64,000 bases of DNA, from contig NZ_CP048222.1 of the NCBI RefSeq assembly GCF_010119975.1, positions 3,180,501 through 3,244,500 on the forward strand, in the 5' to 3' direction. Origin of the DNA: Rhodocytophaga rosea (GTDB taxonomy: Bacteria > Bacteroidota > Bacteroidia > Cytophagales > 172606-1). Each line of letters starts with the position of its first letter. Within the stretch, counting starts at the first letter, position 1. Positions 37,843 to 48,200 of this stretch are shown here, in pieces. Position numbers and translations under genes: made by a program. Under the pieces are notes generated by a model. The model was not told where the DNA came from, ran no database searches, and worked only from the letters and a program-made list of their open reading frames with translations.

Positions 37843-39171
37843 TTACTGTACTTTTGTATTGGTTCCAGCCATATAATCAAGGGTAAGCTGGCATAGTGTT
37901 TTTACGCCCAGTTTCATTCCGCTTTCGTCTAAATAGAAGTCAGGCGTATGGTGAGGAGCCGCTTCTTCCGGTTTTTTACCTTTAGGCATCCCTCCTACAA
38001 ATACAAACAATCCGGGTACTTTCTGCTGAAAGAATGAGAAATCCTCTGCTCCTGTAACCGCTTTGGCCAGTATCACATTTTCCTTTCCAGCCACTGCTTC
38101 CAGAGAAGGCAGCATCCTGGTGGTTAAAGCCGGATCATTAAAAGTTACCGGATACTGGGTTTTGATATCTACCTGGGCGGTAGCACCGGCGCTTTCTGCT
38201 ATTTTGGTAGCCGTTAGTTTAATTTTCTCATGGATTTTCTGCTGCATTTCTGTATTAAGTGCCCGGATGGTGCCTACCATTTCTACTTCTTCAGGAATAA
38301 TATTGCTGCGAACGCCCCCATGGATACTTCCAATGGTAATTACCGCTGCTTCTTCTACCAGTTCTGTCTGTCGGCTGATAATAGTTTGCAGGCCATTAAT
38401 GATCTGGGCAGACACCACAATAGGATCTACCCCCAGCCATGGATAGGCGCCATGTACCTGTTTTCCTTTTACTTTTATGCTGAGAATATCGGTACTGGCC
38501 ATAGTACCTTCAGGTTTATATTTGAGCTTGCCTACTTCCGTTAATGAGTTTACATGCAGGCCGAATACCACATCTACTTTAGGATTTTCGAGTACGCCTT
38601 GTTTCACCATCAGTTGGGCACCTCCTTCTTCGCCATTTGGAGCACCTTCCTCTGCCGGCTGGAAAATAAATTTCACTGTTCCTTTTAAGTCATTTTTCAT
38701 ACCGGCCAGAATTTCGGCGGCGCCCATCAGCATGGCCATATGCGTATCATGTCCGCAGGCATGCATCACTCCTACTGGTTGCCCATTATATTCTCCTTTG
38801 ACTTTTGAGGCAAATGGGATATTTACCCGTTCTGTTACTGGCAACGCATCCATATCTGCACGTAAACCTATAACCGGGCCAGGTTTTCCGCCTTTTAAAA
38901 TTCCAACCACACCAGTATGCGCAACACCTGTTTGGACTTCTATTCCCAAAGAACGCAGGTAGGCAGCCACTTTTTCGGCCGTTTTAAATTCCCGGTTCGA
39001 GAGTTCTGGGTTCTGATGGAAATCCCGGCGCCACTCAATTACTTTAGGTTCGATTTTATCGGCTTGTTTGGTAATAATAGCTTTCCACTGGTTTGGTTGA
39101 GCTACTACCATAGAAAATGAACTGAGAAGAAAATTCAGGAGAAAGGCGGCAAATAAAATCTGTTTGTGCAT
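37843..39171 (-). CDS. M20 amidohydrolase, exported
   Basis: This 442-residue dinuclear metal amidohydrolase of the M20D type removes acyl groups from amino acids (hippurate hydrolase, N-acetyl-diaminopimelate deacetylase and similar). A signal peptide ends near SMVVAQP. The metal-site segment VGVMHACGHDTHMAM has the Cys and His ligands of this subfamily. FIFQPAEEGAPNGEEGG has the catalytic Glu and a ligand, and GLRADMDALPV is the signature strand. ATG 39171 (MHKQILFAAF) is preferred because it starts the signal peptide directly. The substrate is not determined. Confidence 0.9.
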   Translation of the reverse strand: MHKQILFAAFLLNFLLSSFSMVVAQPNQWKAIITKQADKIEPKVIEWRRDFHQNPELSNREFKTAEKVAAYLRSLGIEVQTGVAHTGVVGILKGGKPGPVIGLRADMDALPVTERVNIPFASKVKGEYNGQPVGVMHACGHDTHMAMLMGAAEILAGMKNDLKGTVKFIFQPAEEGAPNGEEGGAQLMVKQGVLENPKVDVVFGLHVNSLTEVGKLKYKPEGTMASTDILSIKVKGKQVHGAYPWLGVDPIVVSAQIINGLQTIISRQTELVEEAAVITIGSIHGGVRSNIIPEEVEMVGTIRALNTEMQQKIHEKIKLTATKIAESAGATAQVDIKTQYPVTFNDPALTTRMLPSLEAVAGKENVILAKAVTGAEDFSFFQQKVPGLFVFVGGMPKGKKPEEAAPHHTPDFYLDESGMKLGVKTLCQLTLDYMAGTNTKVQ

Positions 39172-39378
39172 AGGTTGGGAGTTTGCCGCATAATTTATAA
39201 ATAAAGGCGCAAACCTGAAATATTTTTTCACGTTTAGCAGGTAAACTTTTCTATCATAAATTAATCCAGGTTGGCTTAATGTAAGGTTAAGTACGCGAAC
39301 TTGTTTTTTATATACGAATCCATTTACATATTTGAATTATTCACATTACACACATATTCTTACCGGTAATCAATATTT

Positions 39379-39795
39379 ATGAACCCACTGGATCATCTCA
39401 GCAAAAAAGGAAAAAGTTATATCAAACAATTGCTTCAGGTAGCCATGGCCGATGGCCAGCTGGACGAAAAAGAATTTAAAAATCTGATGAATACAGCCCA
39501 CAGATTCGACTTTTCAGAGGAAGAAGTGTTACAGATACGCCACAACCTGGATACCATTCCCTTTACCCCACCCACAGGTACAAAAGATACCTTTCATCTG
39601 ATTTTCGATCTGGCCTGGATGATGATGGTGGATGGACATGTGTATGAGAAAGAAATGCTGATGTGCGAAAATTTAGCGATGCGGTTAGGATTTGCGCCGG
39701 AAATGGTGGCAGACCTGGTAGGATTTATTAAGCAGAATATTGCTGTTGGAGCCACAGCTGATGAAACGTATCAGAAGCTGGAAAAGATGCTGTAG
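39379..39795 (+). CDS. TerB-like protein
   Basis: The 138-residue helical cytosolic protein resembles the TerB family. QLLQVAMADGQLDEKEFKNLMNTAHRFDFSEEEVLQI and DLAWMMMVDGHVYEKEMLMCENLAMRLGF form two pseudo-repeats with the acidic helix-loop-helix that binds metal in TerB. Despite the historical link to tellurite resistance, isolated TerB-like proteins of this type have no settled function. No other ter genes are adjacent. Confidence 0.8.
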   Translation: MNPLDHLSKKGKSYIKQLLQVAMADGQLDEKEFKNLMNTAHRFDFSEEEVLQIRHNLDTIPFTPPTGTKDTFHLIFDLAWMMMVDGHVYEKEMLMCENLAMRLGFAPEMVADLVGFIKQNIAVGATADETYQKLEKML

Positions 39796-40167
39796 AGCTA
39801 TTAAAACATTTTTAATAGACTTTATAAAATTCTTAAATGTTATTAATGAAGCTATTCTTTAGAAGGAAAATACCTTTCAGATATTTCTTCTTGACTAGAC
39901 ACGTCAGTTGGCCAGGATAATGTATCTCCTAAATGATTTAATCCATAAGCAAATATTATTGAATCTGCTTTATTGATTGTTATTTTACATTTATTATCTT
40001 CATACCAATCTAACCAATTCATTAGATCTTTATAAAAATAATCTATTTCTTCGGGTGGGACAGGGTAAAAATAAGGCATATCACCATTTTTATGAACATA
40101 ACTTTTTTTACCAGTTATAGCTTCTAGACAATAATATGCATTTCCAATATATCCTGCGTGAATTCCA

Positions 40168-40177
40168 TATCCTGTTT
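40168..40177. repeat. Left target-site duplication of the IS
   Basis: TATCCTGTTT lies directly outside the left end of the insertion sequence and is repeated at 41343-41352. Confidence 0.85.
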
Positions 40178-41342
40178 TAGGGTTTCCGCACTAAATATTA
40201 AGTTTTAAGAATAGCTAACAGGAAATTAGTGTCTCTGTTAGCTTTTTTTCTTTTCCGTTTGACACTCACGCAAGAAGGCTCTTTTTTGAGCAGATGCAAA
40301 GACCACTTTCTAATCAGATGCAGATTGATGGGTCCTTTATCTTTCCTGACTTTAGCCTCATCTTCCCTAAAGGTAACATCTAGTTGCCAATGCAAGCCAT
40401 TCTCTATCGCCCAATGGCCTCTTATGTAGCGGCTGTACAAGGCAGGGTCTGTATCTGTTAAACTGCTTATATAGAACAGGGTTTGTTCTTGCTTTTTGCC
40501 TGCTATAATGCGTTTTCTTTCTACCATGACTAAAGTATGTAAGTCCTGCCATTTTTCCTTTTCCTCTACCAAATCAATGCATTGAGCAATATATACCCTA
40601 CGTTCTTCTCCTCTGCCATGGGCTTTATCTAGTTGCTGATTAAAAGCGAGAGCAGACTTATTGATTTGCATAAAATGGGCTACCTGCTCATAGAGTACAC
40701 CTTGATTAGCCTTTAGGGCAATCACATAATGGGCTTGCTTATCCCTGATCTTTTCTACAATTGCCTGCTGACAAGCAATAGCATCTATAGTAATGATACT
40801 ACCTTTGCAATCAAGGGTATCTAATAAAGCAGGAATAGTTGTAATCTCATTACTCTTGGCTTCTACGGCTACTTGTCCAAAGCTTAAGCTATGTTCCTCT
40901 ACCCATACATTGACCATACGAACCAAAGCATGCTTTTTGCCTGCAGGTATAGTACCTCTCAATTCTTTGCCATCTATACATACCTGCTTGCCTGCTAAGG
41001 AGAAGCCAGCTACACACGCTTTGAAGCATTGCTCCAAACTATGGCTATCCAGGTGTCTGATCACCCGATTTAAAGTGTCAGCAGAAGGTATACCATTAAC
41101 AAAACTTAATCCTAGTTCTTGCTGCAGAAACGCTGTATTATCTTTGCCATAATCTGCTATCTCGTCAAAGTCATCACAATCGGCTATTACCCCACATAAA
41201 ACTAAGCCTAAAATATCTGCTAATAGATGTAAGCAGCGGCCTTGCACCCGAAAATCAGCTACTTTGTTTAGTATCTTTTTAAGTTCCATGCACAAAGTTA
41301 GCCCCTCTTTCCTTTTTCTCTATCTTTGGTGCGGAAACCCTA
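40178..41342 (-). mobile_element. ISAs1-family insertion sequence, complete
   Basis: The 1165-bp element has one transposase gene, terminal inverted repeats and a 10-bp direct duplication of the target. The left end reads TAGGGTTTCCGCACTAAA inward. The right end, read inward on the other strand, is TAGGGTTTCCGCACCAAA. Similarity continues weakly for a further 6-7 bases. Identical flanks and an intact transposase frame suggest a recent and possibly active copy. It interrupts a small lipoprotein gene. Confidence 0.92.
40198..41289 (-). CDS. ISAs1-family DDE transposase
   Basis: The 363-residue transposase has the N-terminal DDE_Tnp_1-associated domain (KVADFRVQGRCLHLLADILGLVLCGVIADCDDFDEI) and the catalytic DDE core. 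The first Asp is in CIDGKELRGT, the second in IITIDAIACQ, and the Glu is in HWAIENGLHWQLDVTF. The frame is complete from the ATG at 41289 and ends 20 nt inside the left IS end. All visible motif residues are intact. Confidence 0.95.
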   Translation of the reverse strand: MELKKILNKVADFRVQGRCLHLLADILGLVLCGVIADCDDFDEIADYGKDNTAFLQQELGLSFVNGIPSADTLNRVIRHLDSHSLEQCFKACVAGFSLAGKQVCIDGKELRGTIPAGKKHALVRMVNVWVEEHSLSFGQVAVEAKSNEITTIPALLDTLDCKGSIITIDAIACQQAIVEKIRDKQAHYVIALKANQGVLYEQVAHFMQINKSALAFNQQLDKAHGRGEERRVYIAQCIDLVEEKEKWQDLHTLVMVERKRIIAGKKQEQTLFYISSLTDTDPALYSRYIRGHWAIENGLHWQLDVTFREDEAKVRKDKGPINLHLIRKWSLHLLKKEPSCVSVKRKRKKANRDTNFLLAILKT

Positions 41343-41352
41343 TATCCTGTTT
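41343..41352. repeat. Right target-site duplication of the IS
   Basis: TATCCTGTTT directly follows the right IS end and matches 40168-40177 exactly. Confidence 0.85.
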
Positions 41353-41541
41353 GCCTAAGCGTTATTAACTGAATACAGTTGAGAAAGTTTGACTTAAACT
41401 CATAATCAATTTCACATCGATTAGCTTCATTTTTTTCACTATTATATGTACATGAATTTGTTATTAAGCTTGCTAAAACGGCTAATGCTATTCTATTCAT
41501 ACATATTGTATAAGTTGGTTGTACGAGCTTATCATTTCTCC

Positions 41542-42426
41542 TCACAACCCTTTCGTCCTATCCGGATAATCGGTGATAATGCCATCTACGCCCCAGCTTT
41601 TAAGTTTTTTCATCGTACCTTCTTCATTTAACGTCCAGGGAATGAGTAGCATACCAGCTTTGTGAATCTTCTCAACTGATTCTTTACTGAGTAATAACAT
41701 AAAATAAGGGCTGTATATCTGCGGGGTAAAACCCAGGCTTTTCAGGTTGCTTTCCAATGATTTTGTATTTTCAACCAAAGCCGCCAGCTTTACCTGGGGG
41801 TATTTCTGATGCCAGTATTGCAGCACCCGGAAGTCGAAACTTTGCAGGGTGATACGTTCCCAGGAAGTATGTTTCCCTATTAGCTTATATACCAGGTCTG
41901 AAAATTCCTCTGGTGCCGGATGAAATACATTATCACCTTCAGGTTCGCATTTGATTTCAATGTTATAAGCATACTGGGGCAGGTTTTTCTCTTTCCGGTA
42001 CTTTTCCATTTCGGTAAATACTTCGCTCAATAAGGGTTTATACACCTTCATTTTCTGCTGTTCCGGAAAACGAGGATTGCCTTTTGAGCCACAATCAAAG
42101 CTTTTAATCTGCTCATAAGTATACTGGTAGATATTATGTTTTTTCTCATCGGCTTTTGGTATTTCCTTTCCATCAGTATCCAGGCATATACCAGCAGAAA
42201 AAAATGGTTCGTGCGACACTACTACCTGTTTATCTTTACTGATCACTACGTCCAGTTCCAGAGTGGTTACGCCCAGATCTAGCGCTTTTTTAAAGGCAGG
42301 GATAGAATTTTCGGGCATGAGTCCCCGGCAGCCCCGGTGTCCTTGCCAGTCGAATTGTTGAGCCATAGCAGAAGTAAAAATGCAGGTATGCAGTATACAC
42401 AGAAAACAACAGGCAAAAAATCTCAT
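41542..42426 (-). CDS. Glycerophosphodiester phosphodiesterase, exported
   Basis: The 294-residue GDPD-family enzyme hydrolyses glycerophosphodiesters to glycerol-3-phosphate and an alcohol. A signal peptide ends at SAMAQQ. The GDPD signature follows as WQGHRGCRGLMPENSIPAFKKALDLG with the catalytic His, then the metal-binding TTLELDVVISKD and SHEPFF. The C-terminus has DGIITDYPD, typical of the family. It lies 23 nt after the alpha/beta hydrolase and 41 nt before the IS-interrupted lipoprotein, so these three genes look like an operon of envelope lipid or ester metabolism. Confidence 0.92.
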   Translation of the reverse strand: MRFFACCFLCILHTCIFTSAMAQQFDWQGHRGCRGLMPENSIPAFKKALDLGVTTLELDVVISKDKQVVVSHEPFFSAGICLDTDGKEIPKADEKKHNIYQYTYEQIKSFDCGSKGNPRFPEQQKMKVYKPLLSEVFTEMEKYRKEKNLPQYAYNIEIKCEPEGDNVFHPAPEEFSDLVYKLIGKHTSWERITLQSFDFRVLQYWHQKYPQVKLAALVENTKSLESNLKSLGFTPQIYSPYFMLLLSKESVEKIHKAGMLLIPWTLNEEGTMKKLKSWGVDGIITDYPDRTKGL

Positions 42427-42449
42427 GGTGGGTAAATCTATAAAAGTGA

Positions 42450-43484
42450 TTATTTAATGGTGGTCATTTCTTTAGGAATGATATCAGATGGTGCCATTTG
42501 TAAAATTTCTTCCATAAACTGTCTGGTTTGGTCACGCACATTTTCCCAGTCTTTGGAACGGATATAGGATGCAATTACATGATGTCCGGCTTCCGGAAAA
42601 GCAACTTTTCTTTTGAGTGCAGCAGGTGTTCCCAGTTGCTCATACATGTCGAGCATGGCTGGTACTGAAACGATATTATCCTGCTCCGTTTCATTTTTAT
42701 AATAATACCCCAGAAATACCGGGCATTTTACTTTCCGGAAAGTTTCTTCGGTCATGGTGGTGGCGATAAACGATTTCAGGGCTACTAATCCTTCCAGTCG
42801 GTATCTGGAATGCCAGTACTGGCTCTGCAACGAATCGTTTCTGGTAAATTCCATATACTCTGAACCCATTACCTGGCGCATAATTTCCAACCCCCAGGGC
42901 TTATCTACCAATACTGTAGCCTCAGCATAAAAGTCGATCAAAGGAGAGTAGGCAATAACCGCTTTAATAGAAGGATCATGGGCTGCGGCATACAAAGCAA
43001 ATGCCGCACCGGTAGAGGTACCGATCAGAATAACAGTATCGCCCAGCTGTTTTCCCCTTTCTATGGCTTGCCTGGCGGTTTCCCACATATTCTCAGCCGT
43101 TAAATCTGCAAATACTTCCGGTTTGTTTACCCCATGATCCCGAAGCCGGGCTAAATACAAATTACAGCCAAACTGCCGGGCAAGTTGTGTATGTACTGGT
43201 GCGCCTTCTGCCTGGCTGGCACCAAATCCATGCAGATATACCATGCTATACCTGGTTTTTTGTTTCCGCAGGCTGTCTGCCCAGATAATTCTTGCCTGGT
43301 TATCTTTTTTGATCTCTTTCACCGCCTGTTCTGTTCTATTAATATTTTCTTCCAGGGTTGTAAGCGTAAGCGGCAATGTTTTCATTTCATACGAAAGCAC
43401 AGGCACAGCAGGTTTTGGACCTGACAGATATAGAATCAGTAACAGAATCAGCACCACTGCAAATGCGAATAAAAACTTTTTCAT
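42450..43484 (-). CDS. Membrane-anchored alpha/beta hydrolase
   Basis: The 344-residue protein has an N-terminal membrane anchor (FLFAFAVVLILLLILYLSG) and a serine-hydrolase domain. Visible are the oxyanion loop MVYLHGFGASQAEG, the nucleophile elbow GTSTG and the catalytic His in AGHHVI. Substrate specificity cannot be read off. ATG 43484 (MKKFLFAFAVV) starts the anchor directly. It is the first gene of the hydrolase-GDPD-lipoprotein run and is divergent from holA. Confidence 0.87.
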   Translation of the reverse strand: MKKFLFAFAVVLILLLILYLSGPKPAVPVLSYEMKTLPLTLTTLEENINRTEQAVKEIKKDNQARIIWADSLRKQKTRYSMVYLHGFGASQAEGAPVHTQLARQFGCNLYLARLRDHGVNKPEVFADLTAENMWETARQAIERGKQLGDTVILIGTSTGAAFALYAAAHDPSIKAVIAYSPLIDFYAEATVLVDKPWGLEIMRQVMGSEYMEFTRNDSLQSQYWHSRYRLEGLVALKSFIATTMTEETFRKVKCPVFLGYYYKNETEQDNIVSVPAMLDMYEQLGTPAALKRKVAFPEAGHHVIASYIRSKDWENVRDQTRQFMEEILQMAPSDIIPKEMTTIK

Positions 43485-43642
43485 ATTTTCTATACCTTCT
43501 CTAAGATACACATAGCTCCTGAAAAACAGGTTTCGCCAGGATTAATTTTTTTGCAAAGATTTTAATGCCGGGGCTATATATTTGCCTGTCTGCTGATTCA
43601 GTTGAAATCATTACTTTTGCCTTCCGGCCAGTAGCTTTTTTT

Positions 43643-44665
43643 ATGCCTCATAAACCAGAACAAGTATTTGCTTCGCTCAAAAACCGCCAGTTTGCCCCTG
43701 TATATTTCCTGCAGGGAGAAGAACCTTATTATATTGACCTGATATCCGACTATATTGAAAAAAATGCCTTACCCGAACATGAAAAAGGCTTTAACCAGAT
43801 AGTAATGTATGGGAAAGATATTAATGTAGGCACTTTACTCACCCAGGCACGGCGTTTTCCGATGATGGCAGAAAAACAGGTGATTATTGTAAAAGAAGCA
43901 CAGGATATTCCCGACCTGAACCGGGAAGATTCCCAGAAATTACTGGAAACCTATCTGGAACGTCCGCTCCCTTCCACCATTCTGGTGCTCAACCACAAAT
44001 ATAAAACCCTGGATGGCCGGAAATCTCTAGCTAAAACCGTAGATAAACATGCCATACTGGTAGAATCTAAAAAGCTTTACGACAATAAAATCCCGGAATG
44101 GATTGCTGCCTACCTGAAAGACAAAGGGTTTGGTATACATCCTGCGGCTACCCAGATGCTGGCTGATTCTATTGGCAACGACCTGAGCCGGCTGAGCAAC
44201 GAAATAGACAAGCTGCTGATTAACTGCAAAGATAAAAAAGAAGTAACGGCTGAATTGGTGCAGCAATATGTAGGCATCAGCAAAGAATATAATGTATTTG
44301 AGCTGCAAAAATCCTTCATTCAGCGGGATGTTTTAAAAGCCAATCAGATTGTACTGTATTTTGAGTCCAATCCCAAAAATAATCCACTGATTGTGGTAGT
44401 GGCTACTTTGTTTACTTTTTTCAGCAAAGTACTGGTAGCGCATCATAGCAAAGAAACCACAGAAGCCGGACTGGCAAAAGCATTGGGTGTCAATCCCTTT
44501 TTCGTAAAAGATTATATGCAGGCCATGCGTACCTTTCCGCTTATTAAAGTAATCAGTATTATTCACCATCTCCGTATCGCTGATTTGCAGTCTAAGGGTG
44601 TAGATGCTGGCCAGGCTACTGAAGGACAGATTTTAAAAGAACTGGTGTTTAAAATATTGCATTAA
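43643..44665 (+). CDS. holA: DNA polymerase III subunit delta
   Basis: The 340-residue clamp-loader delta subunit opens the beta clamp with the delta-prime and tau subunits. The N-terminus FMPHKPEQVFASLKNRQ then VYFLQGEEPYYID is typical. The RRFPMMAEKQVIIVKEAQ and LNRLSNEIDKL-like segment (DLSRLSNEIDKLLI) are family features, and the protein ends in the C-terminal helical collar. ATG 43643 is preferred; an upstream in-frame ATG at 43565 adds 26 unlikely residues. Confidence 0.93.
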   Translation: MPHKPEQVFASLKNRQFAPVYFLQGEEPYYIDLISDYIEKNALPEHEKGFNQIVMYGKDINVGTLLTQARRFPMMAEKQVIIVKEAQDIPDLNREDSQKLLETYLERPLPSTILVLNHKYKTLDGRKSLAKTVDKHAILVESKKLYDNKIPEWIAAYLKDKGFGIHPAATQMLADSIGNDLSRLSNEIDKLLINCKDKKEVTAELVQQYVGISKEYNVFELQKSFIQRDVLKANQIVLYFESNPKNNPLIVVVATLFTFFSKVLVAHHSKETTEAGLAKALGVNPFFVKDYMQAMRTFPLIKVISIIHHLRIADLQSKGVDAGQATEGQILKELVFKILH

Positions 44666-45279
44666 GTTCACGCCGCAAAATCTGTTGCGTTTGTCAACAA
44701 TTACCTATATAGCCGGTAAAAATCTCATTTGCCGGAAGTAGCATTATCTGGCAGTTGACTGCTGTTAGGAATGATTTTCTCCATTTCTGCTACACACCTT
44801 ATTTCTTAACCTTACATAATTAAAGACGCATAAATACAAAACTACCGCTGAGTTCCAATAGTTTAGCCGTGCGCCAGCCATGGTAAACAAAATCACAAAT
44901 ACCCGCCATTGACCGCTTATCCAGGTAATTCCTAAAGTACAATTTTAACTTAAAAAATTTTACCCGAATCTATTTGTTATTGTACTTAATAAATAATAAG
45001 TTTCATCTGAATATGATCTGGTGTAAAAGGCTGGTTGAATAGTCCTAGTATTGATTGCACAGATCTTTTAATGAATAATCCGATGGATTTGATGGCTTTT
45101 CGCTGTTGGCCCTGATTTTTTACAAAGCCAGTTAAATCCAGATAAATGGAAAAACGGCCGTTCTCGCCATCTTTCTATGTTCAAGTAGTTAATTCCAGTG
45201 CCCTATTTCTCTTGCTTGACCTAATCTTTTGATACCCTTAAAAATTCAATTCTTATTCACTTAACCAAACCAAAATTTT
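44666..45279. other. Long intergenic stretch upstream of the second susC
   Basis: This 614-nt gap lies between holA and the second SusC, both on the plus strand. It should hold the susC promoter and leader. I found no intact gene, no ECF sigma or anti-sigma gene and no clear terminator. A minus-strand frame near 44820-44965 reads like protein for about 45 codons but lacks a start codon. Confidence 0.4.
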
Positions 45280-48200
45280 ATGAAAAGAATTTTTCCAATT
45301 CCTCTCAGCAGACTCGCTCTGACTGTTGTACTGTCTATCTTTTCTGTAGTAGCTTATGCCCAGAGCAGAACTATATCAGGTAAAGTAACCTCTCAGGAAG
45401 ATGCCAGTGAATTGCCCGGTGTAAACGTAACTGTAAAAGGTTCTACCACCGGTACCGTTACAGATGCCAATGGAACGTACAGTTTAGCTGTGCCCGAAAA
45501 TAATTCCACCCTGGTATTCAGCTACATAGGTTTTACCACCCTGGAGGTAGCTGTTGGTACGCGTAGCAGTATTGACGTACAGCTAATTCCGGATGTAAAA
45601 ACATTGCAGGAAGTAGTAGTAACCGGATATGGTTCCCAGTCTAAAAAGGATATTACCGGTGCCGTAGCCACGATTGATTCTAAACAACTGCTTTCTACAC
45701 CTTCTACCAACCTGGGACAAGCCATGCAGGGCAGAGTAGCCGGGGTAACCGTAGGGAATGAAAACAGCCCTGGTGGTGGGGTAATGGTGCGTATCCGGGG
45801 TTTTGGAACTATCAACGATAACTCACCTCTCTATGTAATTGATGGTGTTCCAACCAAAGGTAATTTAAATACCCTTAACCTAAATGACATAGAATCCATG
45901 CAGATTCTCAAAGATGCGTCTGCGTCTTCTATTTATGGTTCCCGTGCAGGAAATGGGGTAGTGATTATTACGACTAAAAAAGGAAAAGTGGGGAAACCAG
46001 TATTTACCTATGATACGTATTATGGCACCCAGCGGCCAGGAAAATTCCTCGATCTGCTCAATACCCAGGAATATGCACAACTGGTATGGGAATCCCGGAT
46101 TAATGCAGGCGCAGTAGGCCCGAATGGCAATCCGATACATGCCCAGTTTGGCAACGGACCCACTCCGCAAATTCCTGACTATATTTTTCCCGCTGGTGCC
46201 TCTGCCGATGATCCCAGGGTAGCCCAGGATGCCAATGGCAATTATATAAATTACAGCAATAATATTGATGGTCCGGATTTTAATAAAACTAAATTCCTGA
46301 TTACCAAAGCCAATAAAGAAGGCACCAACTGGCTGGATGAAATTTTTAATCCTGCTCCTATCCAGAATCATCAGCTGGGTGTTTCCGGCGGAAACGAAAC
46401 CGGACGGTATGCCATGTCTGTAAACTACTTCGATCAGCAGGGTATTATGAAATATACCAATTTCAAACGCTATTCTTTGCGGGCCAACACAGAGTTTAAT
46501 ATTACCAAACGCATCCGGGTAGGCGAAAATTTCCAGGTAGGGTATAGCGAAAGAGTAGGGCAACCAAATGGCAACAGCAATGAAAGTAACCCAGTTTCGT
46601 TTGCCTTCCGGATTCAGCCTATTGTACCTGTATATGATGTATCGGGAACAACTTTTGCCGGAACCAGAGGAACAGACCTTGATAACTCCCGTCAGCCGGT
46701 AGGCGATTTGTGGCGCAATAAGGATAATAAACAGAAAGAAGTCCGCTTGTTTGGAAATGCGTATGCAGAGATAGACATTCTGAAAAACTTAACCGCCAAA
46801 ACCAGTTTCGGTATCGACTATAACCTGTTCAACTTCCGGAATTATACCATCCGGGATATAGAATCTGCTGAATCCAGAGGGTCTAATAGTTTACAAACCA
46901 GCAATAACTATGAATGGACCTGGACCTGGTATAATACCTTAACCTATAACCTCAATCTGGGAGATGCCCACCGGTTTAACTTTTTGGTGGGAACAGAATC
47001 CATTAAGGATTATTTCGAATCATTTGATGCTTCCCGGACTAACTTTGCTTCCGATGATATTGAAAACCGGTATCTGAGTGGGGGTACAGGGGTACAAACC
47101 AATAACGGAGGTGCTTCTAACTGGGCATTGGCTTCAGAATTTGCCAAAGTAAACTATGCCTTCGCGGATAAATACTTATTAGAAGGTACTATGCGCCGGG
47201 ACCGTTCTTCCAGGTTTGCACCCCAGTTCCGGGTGGCCGTTTTCCCAGCTGTGAGTGCCGGATGGGTATTTTCCCAGGAAGGATTTGCTTCCGGACTGAG
47301 TTCATTTCTAAGCCGGGGTAAATTAAGAGCTGGCTGGGGACAAACCGGTAACCAGGAAATTGGTAACTACAATGCCTTTACTATTTTCTCTACCAACCCA
47401 ATTACCTCTTTTTATGACCTGAATGGTTCCCGTACTTCTGCGGTACCAGGCTATGAGTTAACGCAATTTGGTAATGCCAGAGCAAAATGGGAAACCACTA
47501 CTTCCACCAACCTAGGGCTGGATGTTTCATTATTCAACAATAAAGTTGAGGCTACTTTCGACTGGTATACCCGCACAACCAGCGATATGTTGTTTCCCGT
47601 ACAAGCCCCTCTTACTTCGGGGGTAGCTACGGCTCCATTCCAGAATATTGGCTCAATGCGCAACCGGGGTGTTGACATTGGGGTGAATTATTATGGCGAT
47701 GCGCTGGATAATGAGCTTACGTATACAATCGGCGCTAATTTTAGTACCTACCGCAACGAAGTAACCAAAACAACCGGCAATCCCAATACCCAGTATTTTG
47801 GAATTAACGACGAACGTATCCAGAACTTTGTGGTAACCCAGCAGGGTTTCCCTATTTCTTCTTTCTTTGGCTATACCCTCGATGGTATTTTCCAGTCGGA
47901 TGATGAAGCGGCGGCTGCTCCGGTAAATAACCTGGGAACCAATCAGAACAAAGCCGGCCGGTTTATTTTCAAAGACATCAATGGAGATAATGTGATTGAT
48001 ACCAAAGATCTGTCGATTATCGGCAATCCCCATCCTGATTTTACCTATGGTATTAATGTAAGCGTAAATTATAAAAGCTTTGGTTTAACCCTTTTCGGAC
48101 AAGGGGTTCAGGGCAACCAGATATTTAATTATGTAAAATACTGGACTGATTTCCCAACTTTTGCCGGCAACAGAAGCCACCGCATGTTGTATGATTCCTG

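Larger units (their letters stand above)
39852..41500 (-). pseudogene. Small lipoprotein gene split by ISAs1 insertion
   Basis: The 5' part (41343-41500) starts at the ATG at 41500 with MNRIALAVLASLITNSC, a lipoprotein signal and lipobox. It reads on to LITLRQTG at the IS border. The 3' part (39852-40167) continues GIHAGYIGNAYYCLEAITGKK and ends SERYFPSKE. Removing the IS (40178-41342) and one copy of the 10-bp target duplication joins the parts in frame as QTGYGIHAG. This yields a 157-residue lipoprotein without internal stops, so the insertion appears recent. I do not recognise the family. It would follow the GDPD gene by 41 nt on the same strand, suggesting an operon. Confidence 0.85.

Noticed and set aside
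39798-39818. AT-rich hairpin after the TerB-like gene
   Set aside because: The 9-bp A/T-only stem has no following T-run and would be weak, so I did not call a terminator.
44820-44965. Minus-strand frame reading about 45 codons with protein-like text (CDFVYHGWRTAKLLEL)
   Set aside because: It has no start codon before an upstream stop and no family I can name. It could be a remnant, but the support is too thin.
45880-46563. Long minus-strand frame inside the second susC
   Set aside because: It is a shadow of the SusC coding strand. The plus-strand frame shows all SusC hallmarks.
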